Origin: Microbispora sp. H13382
Lineage (GTDB): Bacteria > Actinomycetota > Actinomycetes > Streptosporangiales > Streptosporangiaceae
Assembly: GCF_014161445.1 (NCBI RefSeq)
Contig: NZ_JABBXA010000021.1
Coordinates: 62,001 to 126,000 of the forward strand
DNA length: 64,000 nt
Reading direction: 5' to 3'
A program made the translations under genes and the position numbers. The notes below the pieces were generated by a model, which did not search any database, was not told the DNA's origin, and saw only the letters and a list, made by a program, of their open reading frames with translations. Positions 1-8,664 of the stretch are shown in pieces; positions within the stretch are counted from its first letter, which is position 1, and every line of letters begins with the position of its first letter.

Positions 1-328
1 GATGGGCCGTACCTGACGAACCGGGGCCTGCCTTGTTCACCGTCTGCGTGTCGGGCGCGGCCTGGTCCGGCGCGTGCCCGGAACCGCCCGCGGAGGAAAC
101 CGACGCGGAATCCGAGGAGGACGACGAGGACTCCGCGGAGTCCGCGGAGTCGTTGGAGGTGGGCGCGGCCATGGGACCGGCGCCCTCTACCGGTGGAGGG
201 GCGTCCCAGCCGGGCTCGGCCACCGCGGCCCAGGGCTGCGCGGCCACGGCGCCGCCTGTGGCGGAGACCGCGGCCAGGAGCAGGCCGGAGACCAGGGTGG
301 CGCGCCGGGTGGACATTCGGGGGGTCAT
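1..328 (-). CDS. Exported or membrane-anchored protein, N-terminal part (cut by window edge)
   Basis: Only the first 109 codons are inside the window; the frame is open to base 2. The ATG at 328 has GAGGAAG a short distance upstream; a second in-frame ATG lies at 316. The N-terminus is a classic export signal: positive MSTRRATLVSG, a hydrophobic stretch LLLAAVSATGGAVAA, then a likely cleavage site. The mature part starts Trp/Pro-rich and becomes a Ser/Asp/Ala-rich low-complexity tract with a run of serines, typical of a flexible linker or wall-spanning stem. It lies 19 bases after the membrane-protein gene at 348-1103, so it is probably the last visible member of that operon. No enzyme domain is visible and the function is unknown. 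Confidence 0.7.
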   Translation of the reverse strand, partial: MTPRMSTRRATLVSGLLLAAVSATGGAVAAQPWAAVAEPGWDAPPPVEGAGPMAAPTSNDSADSAESSSSSSDSASVSSAGGSGHAPDQAAPDTQTVNKAGPGSSGTAH

Positions 329-347
329 TGAGAGGCTCTTCCTCGAT

Positions 348-1103
348 CTAGGGAGTGGGCCGGGGACCGATGAGGGACTTCCAGCCCGCCGCGGCGAACT
401 CGGGCGTCCCTGGGAGAGCGGCTGCGGGCACGGACGGAGGCGTCGGATCGGGGATGTTGACCCAGTCGCCCTTGTCCGCGCCGCGTATATCGGGTTTCCA
501 CGCCATGAGCAGGCTCATGGCGTAGGGGCTGGAGTAGACGGGGCCGGTGGCGCCAGCGCCCGTGGTCGCAGTCACCTGGACCAGGACGGAGACCTGCACC
601 TGGTCCTCGGAGCGGACCTTCCATTGGACGCCGATCGTCTGCGTCCGCAGCGCCGCCCCGGCGGGGAGGTCGCCTTCCGGGGGAAGGCCGAGGGTCTCCC
701 GCCAGCCGCGTACGGCATCGCGCGCACCCTCGCGTGCCTCCTTACGCTGGTCCGGCGGGGCGTACAGCGCGGCCGCCTGTTCGGCCTGGCCGACGTCGAG
801 CGTCCAGGCGGCCTCCAACGCGGCGGCCGCTGCGGACGCCGCCCCGATCTCGTTGTGGGGGAAGCCGACGGGGTAGCCTCCGTCGCCCTCGTGCCCGGCG
901 GGCGCCGCCAGCGCGACGGTCGGCGCCGCGACGCGCACCGCCGTGGCCGGCGGCGCCTCCGCCTGCCGCGTCTGCAGCACGATCACCGCGACGGCGATCA
1001 CGGTGACGACCCCCGCGATGGCGACGACCAGGTGCCGGGGATCCCACCGGCGCGGTGGTCCCAGGTCCCAGTCGAGCGCCGGATCGGGGATGACCGGTCC
1101 CAC
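348..1103 (-). CDS. Single-pass membrane protein of a secretion/conjugation-type locus
   Basis: 251 codons from a GTG at 1103 that overlaps the TAG stop of the ParA-like gene (TAGTG), implying translational coupling. About 25 cytoplasmic residues ending RRWDPRHL precede one membrane helix (VVAIAGVVTVIAVAVIVL) and an extracytoplasmic domain of about 190 residues. That domain contains GYPVGFPHNEIGAASAAAAA, a pattern I associate with VirB8/TcpC-like proteins of actinobacterial transfer or secretion loci; the assignment is from memory of the pattern and tentative. With a ParA/MinD ATPase upstream and an exported protein downstream, a membrane-anchoring role in a secretion or transfer apparatus is plausible. 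Confidence 0.7.
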   Translation of the reverse strand: MGPVIPDPALDWDLGPPRRWDPRHLVVAIAGVVTVIAVAVIVLQTRQAEAPPATAVRVAAPTVALAAPAGHEGDGGYPVGFPHNEIGAASAAAAALEAAWTLDVGQAEQAAALYAPPDQRKEAREGARDAVRGWRETLGLPPEGDLPAGAALRTQTIGVQWKVRSEDQVQVSVLVQVTATTGAGATGPVYSSPYAMSLLMAWKPDIRGADKGDWVNIPDPTPPSVPAAALPGTPEFAAAGWKSLIGPRPTP

Positions 1104-2083
1104 TACTTGCTCCGGTCCGGCCGCTGCCCGAACGCCTGCCCGGCCGCCGCGGCGAGACGCAGGTACGCGCCGCGGGTGGTGGGCCGCAGCCGGGCGAGGT
1201 CGACCTCCGCGCCCTCTTTCAGGTGCGGGTCGAACGGCACCCGCACCACCGTGCGGCAACGCCCGGCGAAGTGGCGTTCGAGCAGGTCGACGTCGACGTG
1301 CGACTTGGGCTCGACCGCGTTCAGCACGACGATGGCGTTCTTGACGAGGTGGCCGTGGCCGTGGGCGGTGAGCCAGTCGAGGGTCGCGGCGGCCGAGCTC
1401 GCGCCGTCCACCGCGACCATGGTGACCAGCACGATCTGGTCGGCGAGCTCCAGGGTGGCACCCATGGCGCCGTGCAGGAGCCCGGTGCCGCAGTCGGTGA
1501 TGCAGATGGAGTAGTAGCGCTCGATCAGATTGGCGACCGTGCGGTAGTCCTCCGCGTTGAACGCCTCGCTGACGGCCGGGTCGGTGTCGGAGGCGAGCAC
1601 CTCCAGCCGCGCGGACGACTGCGAGGTGAACGCGCGGGCGTCGGCGTACCGCACGATGTGCGGCGCCTCGGCCAGGAGGGTCCGGATGGTCGCCGCGGTC
1701 TCCGACTTGACCTTGATGCCGAGCGTCCCCCGGTCGGGGTTGGCGTCGATTGCGATCACCCGGTCGCCCCGCAGCGAGGCGAGCGTGTTGCCCAGCGCCG
1801 CCGTCGTCGTGGTCTTCCCCACCCCGCCCTTGAGGCTCATGACCGCGATCCTGTGGTGACCGCTGGCGACGGGCGTCTGGGCATGCGCGATGAGCGTGCG
1901 GCGCTCCATCTCCGCCGCCGACTCCGAGGGGATGATCCGGCCGCCGGAGAGCTGGTAGACGAGCCGCCGCCACCCGCCGGTGGGCTCCACACGGCGGTTG
2001 GTCAACAGATGTTCGGCCGTGAGAGGCACGCTCTCCGGGAACTGCTCGGCGGGAGTAGGCACCGAAGTGTGAATCTCGGTCAT
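1103..2083 (-). CDS. ParA/MinD-family ATPase
   Basis: 326 codons. The ATG at 2083 is chosen because AAAGGA lies 8-9 bases upstream; a GTG at 2098 is a weaker option. A proline-rich N-terminal tail of about 75 residues precedes the deviant Walker A motif SLKGGVGKTTTTAALGNTLA, followed by AIDANPDRGTLG (switch I) and ITDCGTGLLHGAMGATL (Walker B region), the order expected for MinD/ParA ATPases. Stand-alone ATPases with such N-terminal extensions occur beside type VII and type IV-like secretion loci in actinobacteria (family knowledge). It lies 43 bases after the sigma-like gene and overlaps the next membrane-protein gene, so the three are probably co-transcribed. A plasmid/chromosome partition role is less likely because no parB-like gene is visible. 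Confidence 0.85.
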   Translation of the reverse strand: MTEIHTSVPTPAEQFPESVPLTAEHLLTNRRVEPTGGWRRLVYQLSGGRIIPSESAAEMERRTLIAHAQTPVASGHHRIAVMSLKGGVGKTTTTAALGNTLASLRGDRVIAIDANPDRGTLGIKVKSETAATIRTLLAEAPHIVRYADARAFTSQSSARLEVLASDTDPAVSEAFNAEDYRTVANLIERYYSICITDCGTGLLHGAMGATLELADQIVLVTMVAVDGASSAAATLDWLTAHGHGHLVKNAIVVLNAVEPKSHVDVDLLERHFAGRCRTVVRVPFDPHLKEGAEVDLARLRPTTRGAYLRLAAAAGQAFGQRPDRSK

Positions 2084-2126
2084 GTCGGGTCCTTTCACCG
2101 AGGACGGGAGGAAACGGGGGCGGCGA

Positions 2127-4418
2127 TCAGCAGGTGCTCCATCGCACGGTGGCGGTGCCTTTCTTGCCCTTCGGGCCGTGCAGTTCGAGCGGCGCCGCCA
2201 CGGGCGAGGGGACCCCGCACCAGTAGCGGACGCGCAGCGCGCGCACGGTGAGCACGTCGGTGTGCCCGGGCTTGAGCGTTCCGCTGGACGGCTCGACCAC
2301 CAGGCCGGGAGCCGAAATCCGCCATTTCACGGGCTTTCCTGAGGTTGTCGAGAGAGTGAGGGTCCCTCTCCCGAACGCGTCGAGGGTGATGGCGGACGGC
2401 GCCTGAACACCCCAGGCCCCCATCAGGAAGGTGCCCGGGGAGAGGGGGGTGTCCTGAGCGGCGCCCTGTCCGGCGGGCTTCGCGGCGTCCCCGGCCGCGT
2501 TCTGCCCACCCGCCTGTGCGGTGCCCCCGGCCCCGCTGTCTCCGCCGGGCTGTGCGGCACCTCCGGTCGCGGCGCCGCCGGTCGTGCCACCCCCGGCCGG
2601 GTTCTGTCCTCCGGGCTCCGCGGCGTCTCCGGTCGCGGCGGTCGCGGTCACCGTGGCGTGCGGCGGGCCCGAGGCCGTACCCGCCGCGGCCCCGCCCGCC
2701 GCCGCGGCGCCTGTCGCGGCACCGGCTGCCGCGCCGACTGCCGAGGGGTTCGCGGACGTCTGCGCGACGTGCGCCTCCAGCGACCCTTTCTGGGACTGGG
2801 GGGCGGGAGCGAAGAGGTTGATCCCCGTCACGGTTCCCGCCGCTCCCGCGACGACGACGATGACGATCCGCAGGGCGGTCGCCCGTAACAGCGAGCCGAC
2901 CCGCGCCAGCACCTCGACGACCCTGATCTGCGCACCGGCGAGCGGCCTGCCGGGGAGGTCCGTCTCCCCCGGCGCGTCCGCGACGTTGCCGACGCCGGCG
3001 CGATCGGCTGGGGCGCGGTCGGCTGGGGCGGGAACGGCCTCGGCGGCGCGCGCCAGGGCCTCCCTGGCCCTGATCTGCGAGAGCAGCGCGTTGTACAGAG
3101 GCGTGTCCTGCCCCGGCGGCAGTGCGTCGGCCGGTCCGAGGGCCGGGGGCGCCTCCCCGGTCGTCCCGGTCGCGGCGGCCTCCGGCGACCCGGAGGACGG
3201 CGCGGAGGACGGCGCGGGCCGTTGCGCGGCGCGTGCCTTCGACGTCCTCGGCGGCCACGCCAGGCCCGGCTGGGTGTCCTCCTGGGAGATGGCCCGCACC
3301 GGACGCTCCGGCAGTTCGGGGCCGGCCGGAGCGCCGGAAGAGGCGCCGGAAGACGCGCCGGAGGGAGCGCCGGTGGGACGCGCCGTTCCCGGTGGCGAGG
3401 GCGGGGCCAGGCGGCCGGGCCCCGTGTGCTCCCGATCCCCCCTGTCCGCCCGGTCCGCCGTGTCGTCCCGGGACGGCGGGCCGGGCTGCTCACGGGGCCC
3501 GGCCGTCGACAGACCGGAGTCGGGTGGCACCAGCGGCGGCACCGGTGGCGTCGGGGTCACCGGGGCAACCGTCCGGGGCGGCGGGACGGACGCCGACGGG
3601 CGTTCCTGCCGTGCGGCCGGGGCGGGGGCGGTGTTCACGGGAGCGGCGAGCGGCATGCCGAACGACGAGGGGGGCCTGTGTGCCGGCCGCTCCGCCCGGG
3701 CGGGGGCGGCCCTGTTCAGCGCGTCCAAGAGTCGCTGCCTGGTCTCGGCCGTGAGGTCGGCGACCGGGGGACGGGAGAGAATCTGCGGAACGGTGTATCG
3801 GATGTTGATGGGCCGCTTGCACACCACGCAGGTCACGATGTGCCGGAGCAGCGCCGTACGTGCGGCCCCGAAGTCTGCCGCCTCGCCGTGCTCGTCGGGG
3901 AAGACGGCGGCGGCCAGCGGACCGAGCTCCGGGCAGATCGGACGGCCCCGGGCGAGGCCGTCCAGGCCGCTCACGAGGATCTCCACCACGTCCTGGGTAC
4001 GCGCGATGAGCCTGCCGGCCTCCTTGACCGGCAGGGCGAGCACGTACACGAGGTCCCGCAGCGGGAGTTCGTGGCGGTAGAGCAGGCGCAGCGCCTCGGC
4101 GCCCAGGGGATCCGCCAGGCTCCAGGCGCGCCGCACCGCCCGGGGGTCGGGTCCGCCGGAACCGGGCCCGGGCAGGAAGCCCCGCCCCGGGCCGGTGGCG
4201 CACTCACGGCGCAGCGCGGACAGCAGCCAGGCCCGGTCTGAAACGTTCCCGGGCAGTTCGCGGGCGCCGCACGACTCCAGCGCGGCGATCACCGCCGCGA
4301 GCATGGGGGCGGGCTCGAGGTGGCAGGAGGCGTAGTCGACGAGGTGGGCGCCGTGCTCGTCCACCCATGCCATCCCCCGGCCGGGGTCGAGCGTCACATC
4401 CCCGGGGGGCGGGTTCAT
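2127..4418 (-). CDS. Sigma-factor-like transmembrane protein with HxxxCxxC motif and BACON-like outer domain
   Basis: 763 codons from ATG 4418 (GTG 4424 also possible; no strong ribosome site at either). Residues about 25-75 (LVDYASCHLEPAPM to SALRREC) resemble a degenerate sigma region 2, and about 95-140 (DPLGAEALRLLYRHELPLRD) a region 4. Next comes RHIVTCVVCKRP, an exact HxxxCxxC zinc-anti-sigma signature. A roughly 300-residue Pro/Ala/Ser-rich stretch leads to one membrane helix (about 519-538), a Gly/Ala-rich stalk, and a C-terminal beta-rich domain (about the last 100 residues, with two cysteines) like BACON/Ig-fold modules. The layout suggests a transmembrane signalling protein in which sigma-like and anti-sigma-like parts are joined. 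DNA binding is not assured because the sigma regions are diverged. Confidence 0.7.
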   Translation of the reverse strand: MNPPPGDVTLDPGRGMAWVDEHGAHLVDYASCHLEPAPMLAAVIAALESCGARELPGNVSDRAWLLSALRRECATGPGRGFLPGPGSGGPDPRAVRRAWSLADPLGAEALRLLYRHELPLRDLVYVLALPVKEAGRLIARTQDVVEILVSGLDGLARGRPICPELGPLAAAVFPDEHGEAADFGAARTALLRHIVTCVVCKRPINIRYTVPQILSRPPVADLTAETRQRLLDALNRAAPARAERPAHRPPSSFGMPLAAPVNTAPAPAARQERPSASVPPPRTVAPVTPTPPVPPLVPPDSGLSTAGPREQPGPPSRDDTADRADRGDREHTGPGRLAPPSPPGTARPTGAPSGASSGASSGAPAGPELPERPVRAISQEDTQPGLAWPPRTSKARAAQRPAPSSAPSSGSPEAAATGTTGEAPPALGPADALPPGQDTPLYNALLSQIRAREALARAAEAVPAPADRAPADRAGVGNVADAPGETDLPGRPLAGAQIRVVEVLARVGSLLRATALRIVIVVVAGAAGTVTGINLFAPAPQSQKGSLEAHVAQTSANPSAVGAAAGAATGAAAAGGAAAGTASGPPHATVTATAATGDAAEPGGQNPAGGGTTGGAATGGAAQPGGDSGAGGTAQAGGQNAAGDAAKPAGQGAAQDTPLSPGTFLMGAWGVQAPSAITLDAFGRGTLTLSTTSGKPVKWRISAPGLVVEPSSGTLKPGHTDVLTVRALRVRYWCGVPSPVAAPLELHGPKGKKGTATVRWSTC

Positions 4419-5043
4419 GCGCACCGGAACAGGGTGAGGGTGGCGACGGCGGCATGTTCGGCCAGAGCATCACTGTGACTTAGGCGTCGCACTTGCCTAA
4501 CAGGAAATCTTGATGCATACCGATACATAGAACGAGATCTTAGACTGACTGCGATGTGTTGGGAAGGAAAAGAACCATAGAAATCACGAGTTGAGGATAA
4601 GCCGCAAATAACACCGATATGGTCATCCGAAAGGGGCCCAGAACAGGTGCCCGTTACCTTCTCTCCGCTTGTCTGGAGAAGTGCCGGATTCCACCTGGCT
4701 CGACCGTCCCGACAGCTGGATGACCTGGCGTTTCATTCTCTTTTCACGCATCGAGCGCGTCCAGTGGCGCACGGGTTCCCACGTCCGTCTTTCCCCGTCC
4801 ATCCGATAGACACATCCGATGTGAATAGCCTTCATATCTCCGGGGAATAACCAGCGTTCGATGCTTTTTCGGCATTACAGCACGCACACGCCCGGTCTCG
4901 GCGTGAAGCAGCTCCGCCGCGGTCGCCCGGAACAGCCGCCGAAGGTCACGGAAACGTGATCTCCGCGATTTCCCGGCGCGAGGCAGTCCGGCACGTGCCA
5001 ATTCGGATTGACGCTCGTGTCGGCGTCTACCTACGTTGACGTC
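4419..5043. other. 625-base intergenic region of lower GC
   Basis: Between the divergently transcribed sigma-like gene (minus) and the DUF998 gene (plus). The stretch from about 4470 to 4900 is visibly richer in A/T than the flanks and contains only short open frames on both strands with poor codon bias and no ribosome site I trust. It must hold the promoters of both flanking genes, but I cannot place one confidently. I see no tRNA, CRISPR or long repeat. Confidence 0.5.
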
Positions 5044-5655
5044 ATGGTTGATCGACTGCTGCTCGCCTGCGGGTTGGTGGTGGGCCCCCTCTTCACTGTC
5101 GTGTACCTCACCGAAGGCGCCGCACGCGCCCACTACAGACCGCTACGCCATCCGGTCAGCTCCCTCGCCATCGGCGACCGCGGATGGACCCAGACAGCCA
5201 ATTTCTTCGTCGCGGGCCTACTTTCCCTGGCCTTCGCCGTGGGCCTCTGGCGTGCCGGACCCTCACACTGGGGCGCACTTCTGGTCGGCGTCTGGGCGAT
5301 CGGCATGCTCTCTGGGGGAATCTTCCCCACGGATCCGGTGAGCGGCTTTCCTCCCGGAACTCCCGACCGGCTTGAGCACAGCACCCGGCAGGGAATTCTC
5401 CACTCCCTCTTCTCCATGGTCGGGTTCGTGGCACTGACCGCGGCCTGCTTCGTGTTCGCCTGGTCGGGCGCGCGTGGATGGGCGATCTATTCGGTTGCGA
5501 GCGGTGTGCTCTTCGCCGCGACGATGACGCTGGCAACCGCCGCTTTCGCCCAGAAGGAACGCCTGGTCGATGTGGGCGGACTGATCCAGCGCGTCTCGGT
5601 CACCATCGCCTGGACCTGGCTTGCGGTTCTCGCCGTACACACCCTGCGCGCCTGA
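5044..5655 (+). CDS. DUF998 family membrane protein
   Basis: 203 codons from ATG 5044; an upstream ATG at 5008 would add 12 residues of unlikely sequence. Six hydrophobic segments are visible, starting LLLACGLVVGPLFTVVYL. The signature HPVSSLAIGDRGWTQTANF after the first helix, and GIFPTDPVSGFPPGTPD between helices, are typical of DUF998. The family's function is unknown. A second member of the same family lies at 31040-31936. The photolyase gene follows after 69 bases on the same strand, so the two may be co-transcribed. Confidence 0.85.
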   Translation: MVDRLLLACGLVVGPLFTVVYLTEGAARAHYRPLRHPVSSLAIGDRGWTQTANFFVAGLLSLAFAVGLWRAGPSHWGALLVGVWAIGMLSGGIFPTDPVSGFPPGTPDRLEHSTRQGILHSLFSMVGFVALTAACFVFAWSGARGWAIYSVASGVLFAATMTLATAAFAQKERLVDVGGLIQRVSVTIAWTWLAVLAVHTLRA

Positions 5656-5724
5656 TCGTCACGATCACCGTGATCTACCCGCCCACCCGCAACCACCGGT
5701 GCCGGGAACCACGAAGAGACGTGC

Positions 5725-7014
5725 GTGGAGACCGTCGTCGTGCTGTTCAACCGGGACCTGCGAATTCACGATCACCCGGCGCTCTGCGAGGCGTGTGCCG
5801 TGGCCCGGCATGTCGTTCCGTTGTTCGTGTTCGACTCCGCGATCGCGGCCCGGCACCGCCGCGACTTCCTCCACGCGTCGCTCCACGACCTGCGGTCGTC
5901 CCTGCGCTCGCTCGGCGGCGACCTCGTCGTACGGCACGGCGACCCCGTGGCGCAGGCCGTACGCGCGGCCGGAGATGCGGGCGCGTCGGCGATCTGGGCG
6001 AGTGAGGACGTCAGCCCGCTGGCACGGCGCCGGGAGCGGCGCCTCGCGGACGAGTGCCGGGCCCACCGGCTGGAGTTCCGGCTCTTCCCCGGTGTGACCG
6101 TGGTGCCCCCCGGCGCACTGCGACCCGGCAGCGGGAGCCACTACCGGGTCTTCTCGCCGTACTGGCGGGCCTGGTCGGGCACCGCGAAACGGCCGGTCCT
6201 CGGCGCGCCCCACCCCATGCGCCTGCCGCCCGGCATCGACCCCGGCGTCCTCCCCGAGGCGTCCCCCGAGCCGTACGGGATCGTGCGCGGCGGGGAGAGC
6301 GAGGCGCGGCGGCGGCTGCGGCAGTGGGTGGGCGACGGCCTTGCCGCCTACGCCGACACGCGCGACCGGATGGCGGGACGCACCTCGATGCTCAGCGCCT
6401 ATCTCCACTTCGGCTGCGTGTCGCCCGTGGAGGTGGTGGACCGCTCCTGCGAACGGCCGGGCGGCGAGGAGTACGTCAGGCAGTTGTGCTGGCGCGACTT
6501 CCACTACCAGGTGGTGAACGCCTTCCCCGAGATGGGCCGGCGCGACTACCGGCCGGGGAACGTGGAGTGGCGGCGCGACGAGGAGGCGGAGGCCGCCTGG
6601 CGGGAGGGCCTGACCGGGGTCCCCATCGTGGACGCGGGCATGCGCCAGCTTCTCGCCGAGGGCTGGATGCACAACCGGGTGCGCCTGGTGACCGGCTCCT
6701 ACCTGACCAAGCGGCTCGGGATCGACTGGCGGGCCGGGCTCGAGCACTTCGCCGAATGGCTGCTCGACGGCGACATGCCGAACAACTGCGGCAACTGGCA
6801 GTGGGTCGCCGGAACGGGAAACGACACCCGGCCCTACCGCAAGCTCAACCCCCTCCGGCAGGCGAAGAAGTTCGACCCCGAGGGCGAGTACGTGCGGCGC
6901 TACGTCCCCGAGCTGGCGTCCCTTCCCGGCGGCCTGGTCCACGAGCCGTGGAAGGCCCGCGGCGGGGTCTCCGGCTACCCCGCCTCACCTCTCGGCGGCG
7001 AGCTCATAGGCTGA
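5725..7014 (+). CDS. phr: Deoxyribodipyrimidine photo-lyase
   Basis: 429 codons from GTG 5725 with GAAGAGAC just upstream. The N-terminal antenna-binding domain begins VVVLFNRDLRIHDHPAL, as in cryptochrome/photolyase proteins. The C-terminal FAD domain carries GRTSMLSAYLHFGCVSP, WRDFHYQVV, GMRQLLAEGWMHNR and DMPNNCGNWQWVAGTGND, the conserved flavin-binding and lesion-contact regions of class I CPD photolyases. The enzyme repairs UV-induced pyrimidine dimers in the cytoplasm using blue light and reduced FAD. Length is normal for the class. Very near relatives could be cryptochromes, but the DNA-repair motifs look complete. Confidence 0.95.
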   Translation: METVVVLFNRDLRIHDHPALCEACAVARHVVPLFVFDSAIAARHRRDFLHASLHDLRSSLRSLGGDLVVRHGDPVAQAVRAAGDAGASAIWASEDVSPLARRRERRLADECRAHRLEFRLFPGVTVVPPGALRPGSGSHYRVFSPYWRAWSGTAKRPVLGAPHPMRLPPGIDPGVLPEASPEPYGIVRGGESEARRRLRQWVGDGLAAYADTRDRMAGRTSMLSAYLHFGCVSPVEVVDRSCERPGGEEYVRQLCWRDFHYQVVNAFPEMGRRDYRPGNVEWRRDEEAEAAWREGLTGVPIVDAGMRQLLAEGWMHNRVRLVTGSYLTKRLGIDWRAGLEHFAEWLLDGDMPNNCGNWQWVAGTGNDTRPYRKLNPLRQAKKFDPEGEYVRRYVPELASLPGGLVHEPWKARGGVSGYPASPLGGELIG

Positions 7015-7119
7015 CCCCGCCGGACGCTTCCTCCCCGCCCGCGTGTGCGGCGTCGGGGCGGCCCCGCGTCCGCGGCCGGCAGGTGGCCGGCGACGACGCG
7101 CGAGCTCGATGGGGTCTGC

Positions 7120-8034
7120 TCAGAAGACCAGGACGCGCTTGCCGGCGGTGTGGCCGGACTCGATCAGGGTGTGCGCCCGCGCCGCCTCCTCGACCGGGAT
7201 CGCCTCCTGGATCCTCACCTTCAGGTCGCCCTTCTCGTACAACGCGGTCAACCGGCCGAGCCGGGCCGCCGAGCGCTCGGTGCCGAGCCGCTGGACGCCG
7301 ATCCGGTCGGCGGCGGGCTGGTAGGCGATGGTGCCGACGCGCGTGCGGTCGGCCACGAGCGCCGCCGAGACCTCCAGCGCCTCCACGGTCCCGGCCGCGT
7401 CGAGCGCGGCGTCCACGCCGTCCGGGGCGGCCGCCCGCACCCGCTCGGCCAGCCCCTCGCCGTACGCCACCGGGATCGCGCCGAGGTCGCGCAGGTAGGC
7501 GTGGTTGCGTTCGCTCGCGGTGCCGACGACCGTCGCCCCGAGCGCCCGGGCGATCTGCACGGCGAACGTGCCCACCCCGCCGGCCGCCGCGTGCACGAGG
7601 ACGGTGTCCCCTGCGCCGACCCGCAGCTTCTCCAGCGCGGTGTCGGCGGTCTGCCCCGACGCGGACAGCACTCCGGCCTCCGGCCACGGCATCGACGCGG
7701 GCTTGCGCACCACCTGGTCCGGCGGGACGACGACGTGCTCGGCGTACGACGCCAGCATCGCCCAGCCGACGACCTCGTCGCCGGCGGCCACACCCGTGAC
7801 GCCCTCCCCGACGGCGTCGACCACGCCCGCGAACTCGTTGCCCAGCCGCTGCGGGAACGTCGCCGGCACGTAGGCGTGGGCTCCCCCGCCGCGGAACAGC
7901 GCGTCGAACGGCTGCACGCCCGCCGCCCTCACCTGGACCCTGATCGTCCCCGCGCTGGGCTCGTCCGGGGCCAGGTCGACGACACGCAGCACCTCCGGGC
8001 CGCCGTAGGCGGAGAACACGACCGTCCTGCTCAT
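7120..8034 (-). CDS. Zinc-independent quinone oxidoreductase (medium-chain dehydrogenase family)
   Basis: 304 codons from ATG 8034, which overlaps the TGA of the TetR gene (ATGA). The N-terminal GroES-like domain starts MSRTVVFSAYGGPEVLRVV; the Rossmann domain contains VHAAAGGVGTFAVQIARALG, the NADPH-binding signature of QOR-type enzymes. Cysteine/histidine ligands for catalytic zinc are absent, matching the quinone reductase branch. It would reduce quinones or enones with NADPH. Tight coupling to a TetR repressor gene suggests inducible detoxification. Further in-frame sequence upstream of this ATG is antisense-type translation through the regulator gene and is not used. Confidence 0.92.
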   Translation of the reverse strand: MSRTVVFSAYGGPEVLRVVDLAPDEPSAGTIRVQVRAAGVQPFDALFRGGGAHAYVPATFPQRLGNEFAGVVDAVGEGVTGVAAGDEVVGWAMLASYAEHVVVPPDQVVRKPASMPWPEAGVLSASGQTADTALEKLRVGAGDTVLVHAAAGGVGTFAVQIARALGATVVGTASERNHAYLRDLGAIPVAYGEGLAERVRAAAPDGVDAALDAAGTVEALEVSAALVADRTRVGTIAYQPAADRIGVQRLGTERSAARLGRLTALYEKGDLKVRIQEAIPVEEAARAHTLIESGHTAGKRVLVF

Positions 8035-8648
8035 GAGCGTCTCCTCGTCATCGTGGCGAGCTGGCCGGCGACCCACTCGCGGTATTCCTTCGACAGCGGG
8101 CCGGCGCCGACGATCCCCTCGACCATCCGGGGCAGCGCGATGGGCGCGAAGGCCAGGGCGTAGGCGACCAGAAGGACGAACTCCGCGTCCAGCTCGCCGG
8201 TGATCTCGCCCTCCTCCTGGCGCCTGCGGGTCCGCTCGACGGCCTCGCGCAGCCGGGCCCGCTGCGCCTGCGCCCACTCGTCGTCGCTGTCGGCGCCCGG
8301 GCCGTCGCCCAGCGCCTGCCAGATGACCAGCCGGGACCAGTCCGGGTTGTCCAGCGTCGCGTCGAGGTGGGCCGCCACGCTCTCGGCGTACGTCGCGGCC
8401 GGCGGCGTCCTGCTCTCCTGCGCCCGCGCCCACCTGCGGCGCAACTCCTCGACGAGCCCCTGCTTGCCGCCGAAGTAGTACGAGATGAGCTGCTGGTTGA
8501 CCCCGGCCCTGGCCGCGATGGCGGCCGTCCGGGCTCCGGCGTAGCCCTTCGCGCCGAACTCCTCGACCGCCGCCTTGAGGATCCGCTCGCGGGTCTGTTC
8601 GGCCGCCTTGCCACGCTCCTGTGGTGCGCGCCGTGCTGGTGAAGCCAT
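8031..8648 (-). CDS. TetR family transcriptional regulator
   Basis: 205 codons from ATG 8648; a TTG at 8666 would add six residues but lies inside the operator-like palindrome. The N-terminal helix-turn-helix is clear: TRERILKAAVEEFGAKGYAG, then TAAIAARAGVNQQLISYYF. The C-terminal ligand-binding part is about 140 residues with LVIWQALGDGPG and YALAFAPIALPRMVEG. The gene overlaps the quinone oxidoreductase gene by four bases and faces a PPOX-fold oxidoreductase gene. Two palindromes in the 69-base divergent promoter region are the probable binding sites, so the protein likely represses itself and both neighbours. Confidence 0.93.
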   Translation of the reverse strand: MASPARRAPQERGKAAEQTRERILKAAVEEFGAKGYAGARTAAIAARAGVNQQLISYYFGGKQGLVEELRRRWARAQESRTPPAATYAESVAAHLDATLDNPDWSRLVIWQALGDGPGADSDDEWAQAQRARLREAVERTRRRQEEGEITGELDAEFVLLVAYALAFAPIALPRMVEGIVGAGPLSKEYREWVAGQLATMTRRRS

Positions 8649-8664
8649 ACGCCGCACCCTAGCC

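Noticed and set aside
33-1514. 493-codon open frame on the plus strand
   Set aside because: Antisense to the well-supported ParA and membrane-protein genes; composition is the Arg/Gly-rich translation typical of GC-rich shadow frames.
4623-4835. 70-codon minus-strand frame in the intergenic island
   Set aside because: No ribosome site, codon bias unlike neighbours, no recognisable domain.
7120-8433. Longer version of the quinone oxidoreductase
   Set aside because: The additional N-terminus is an out-of-frame read of the tetR gene; ATG 8034 overlaps the tetR stop as expected.
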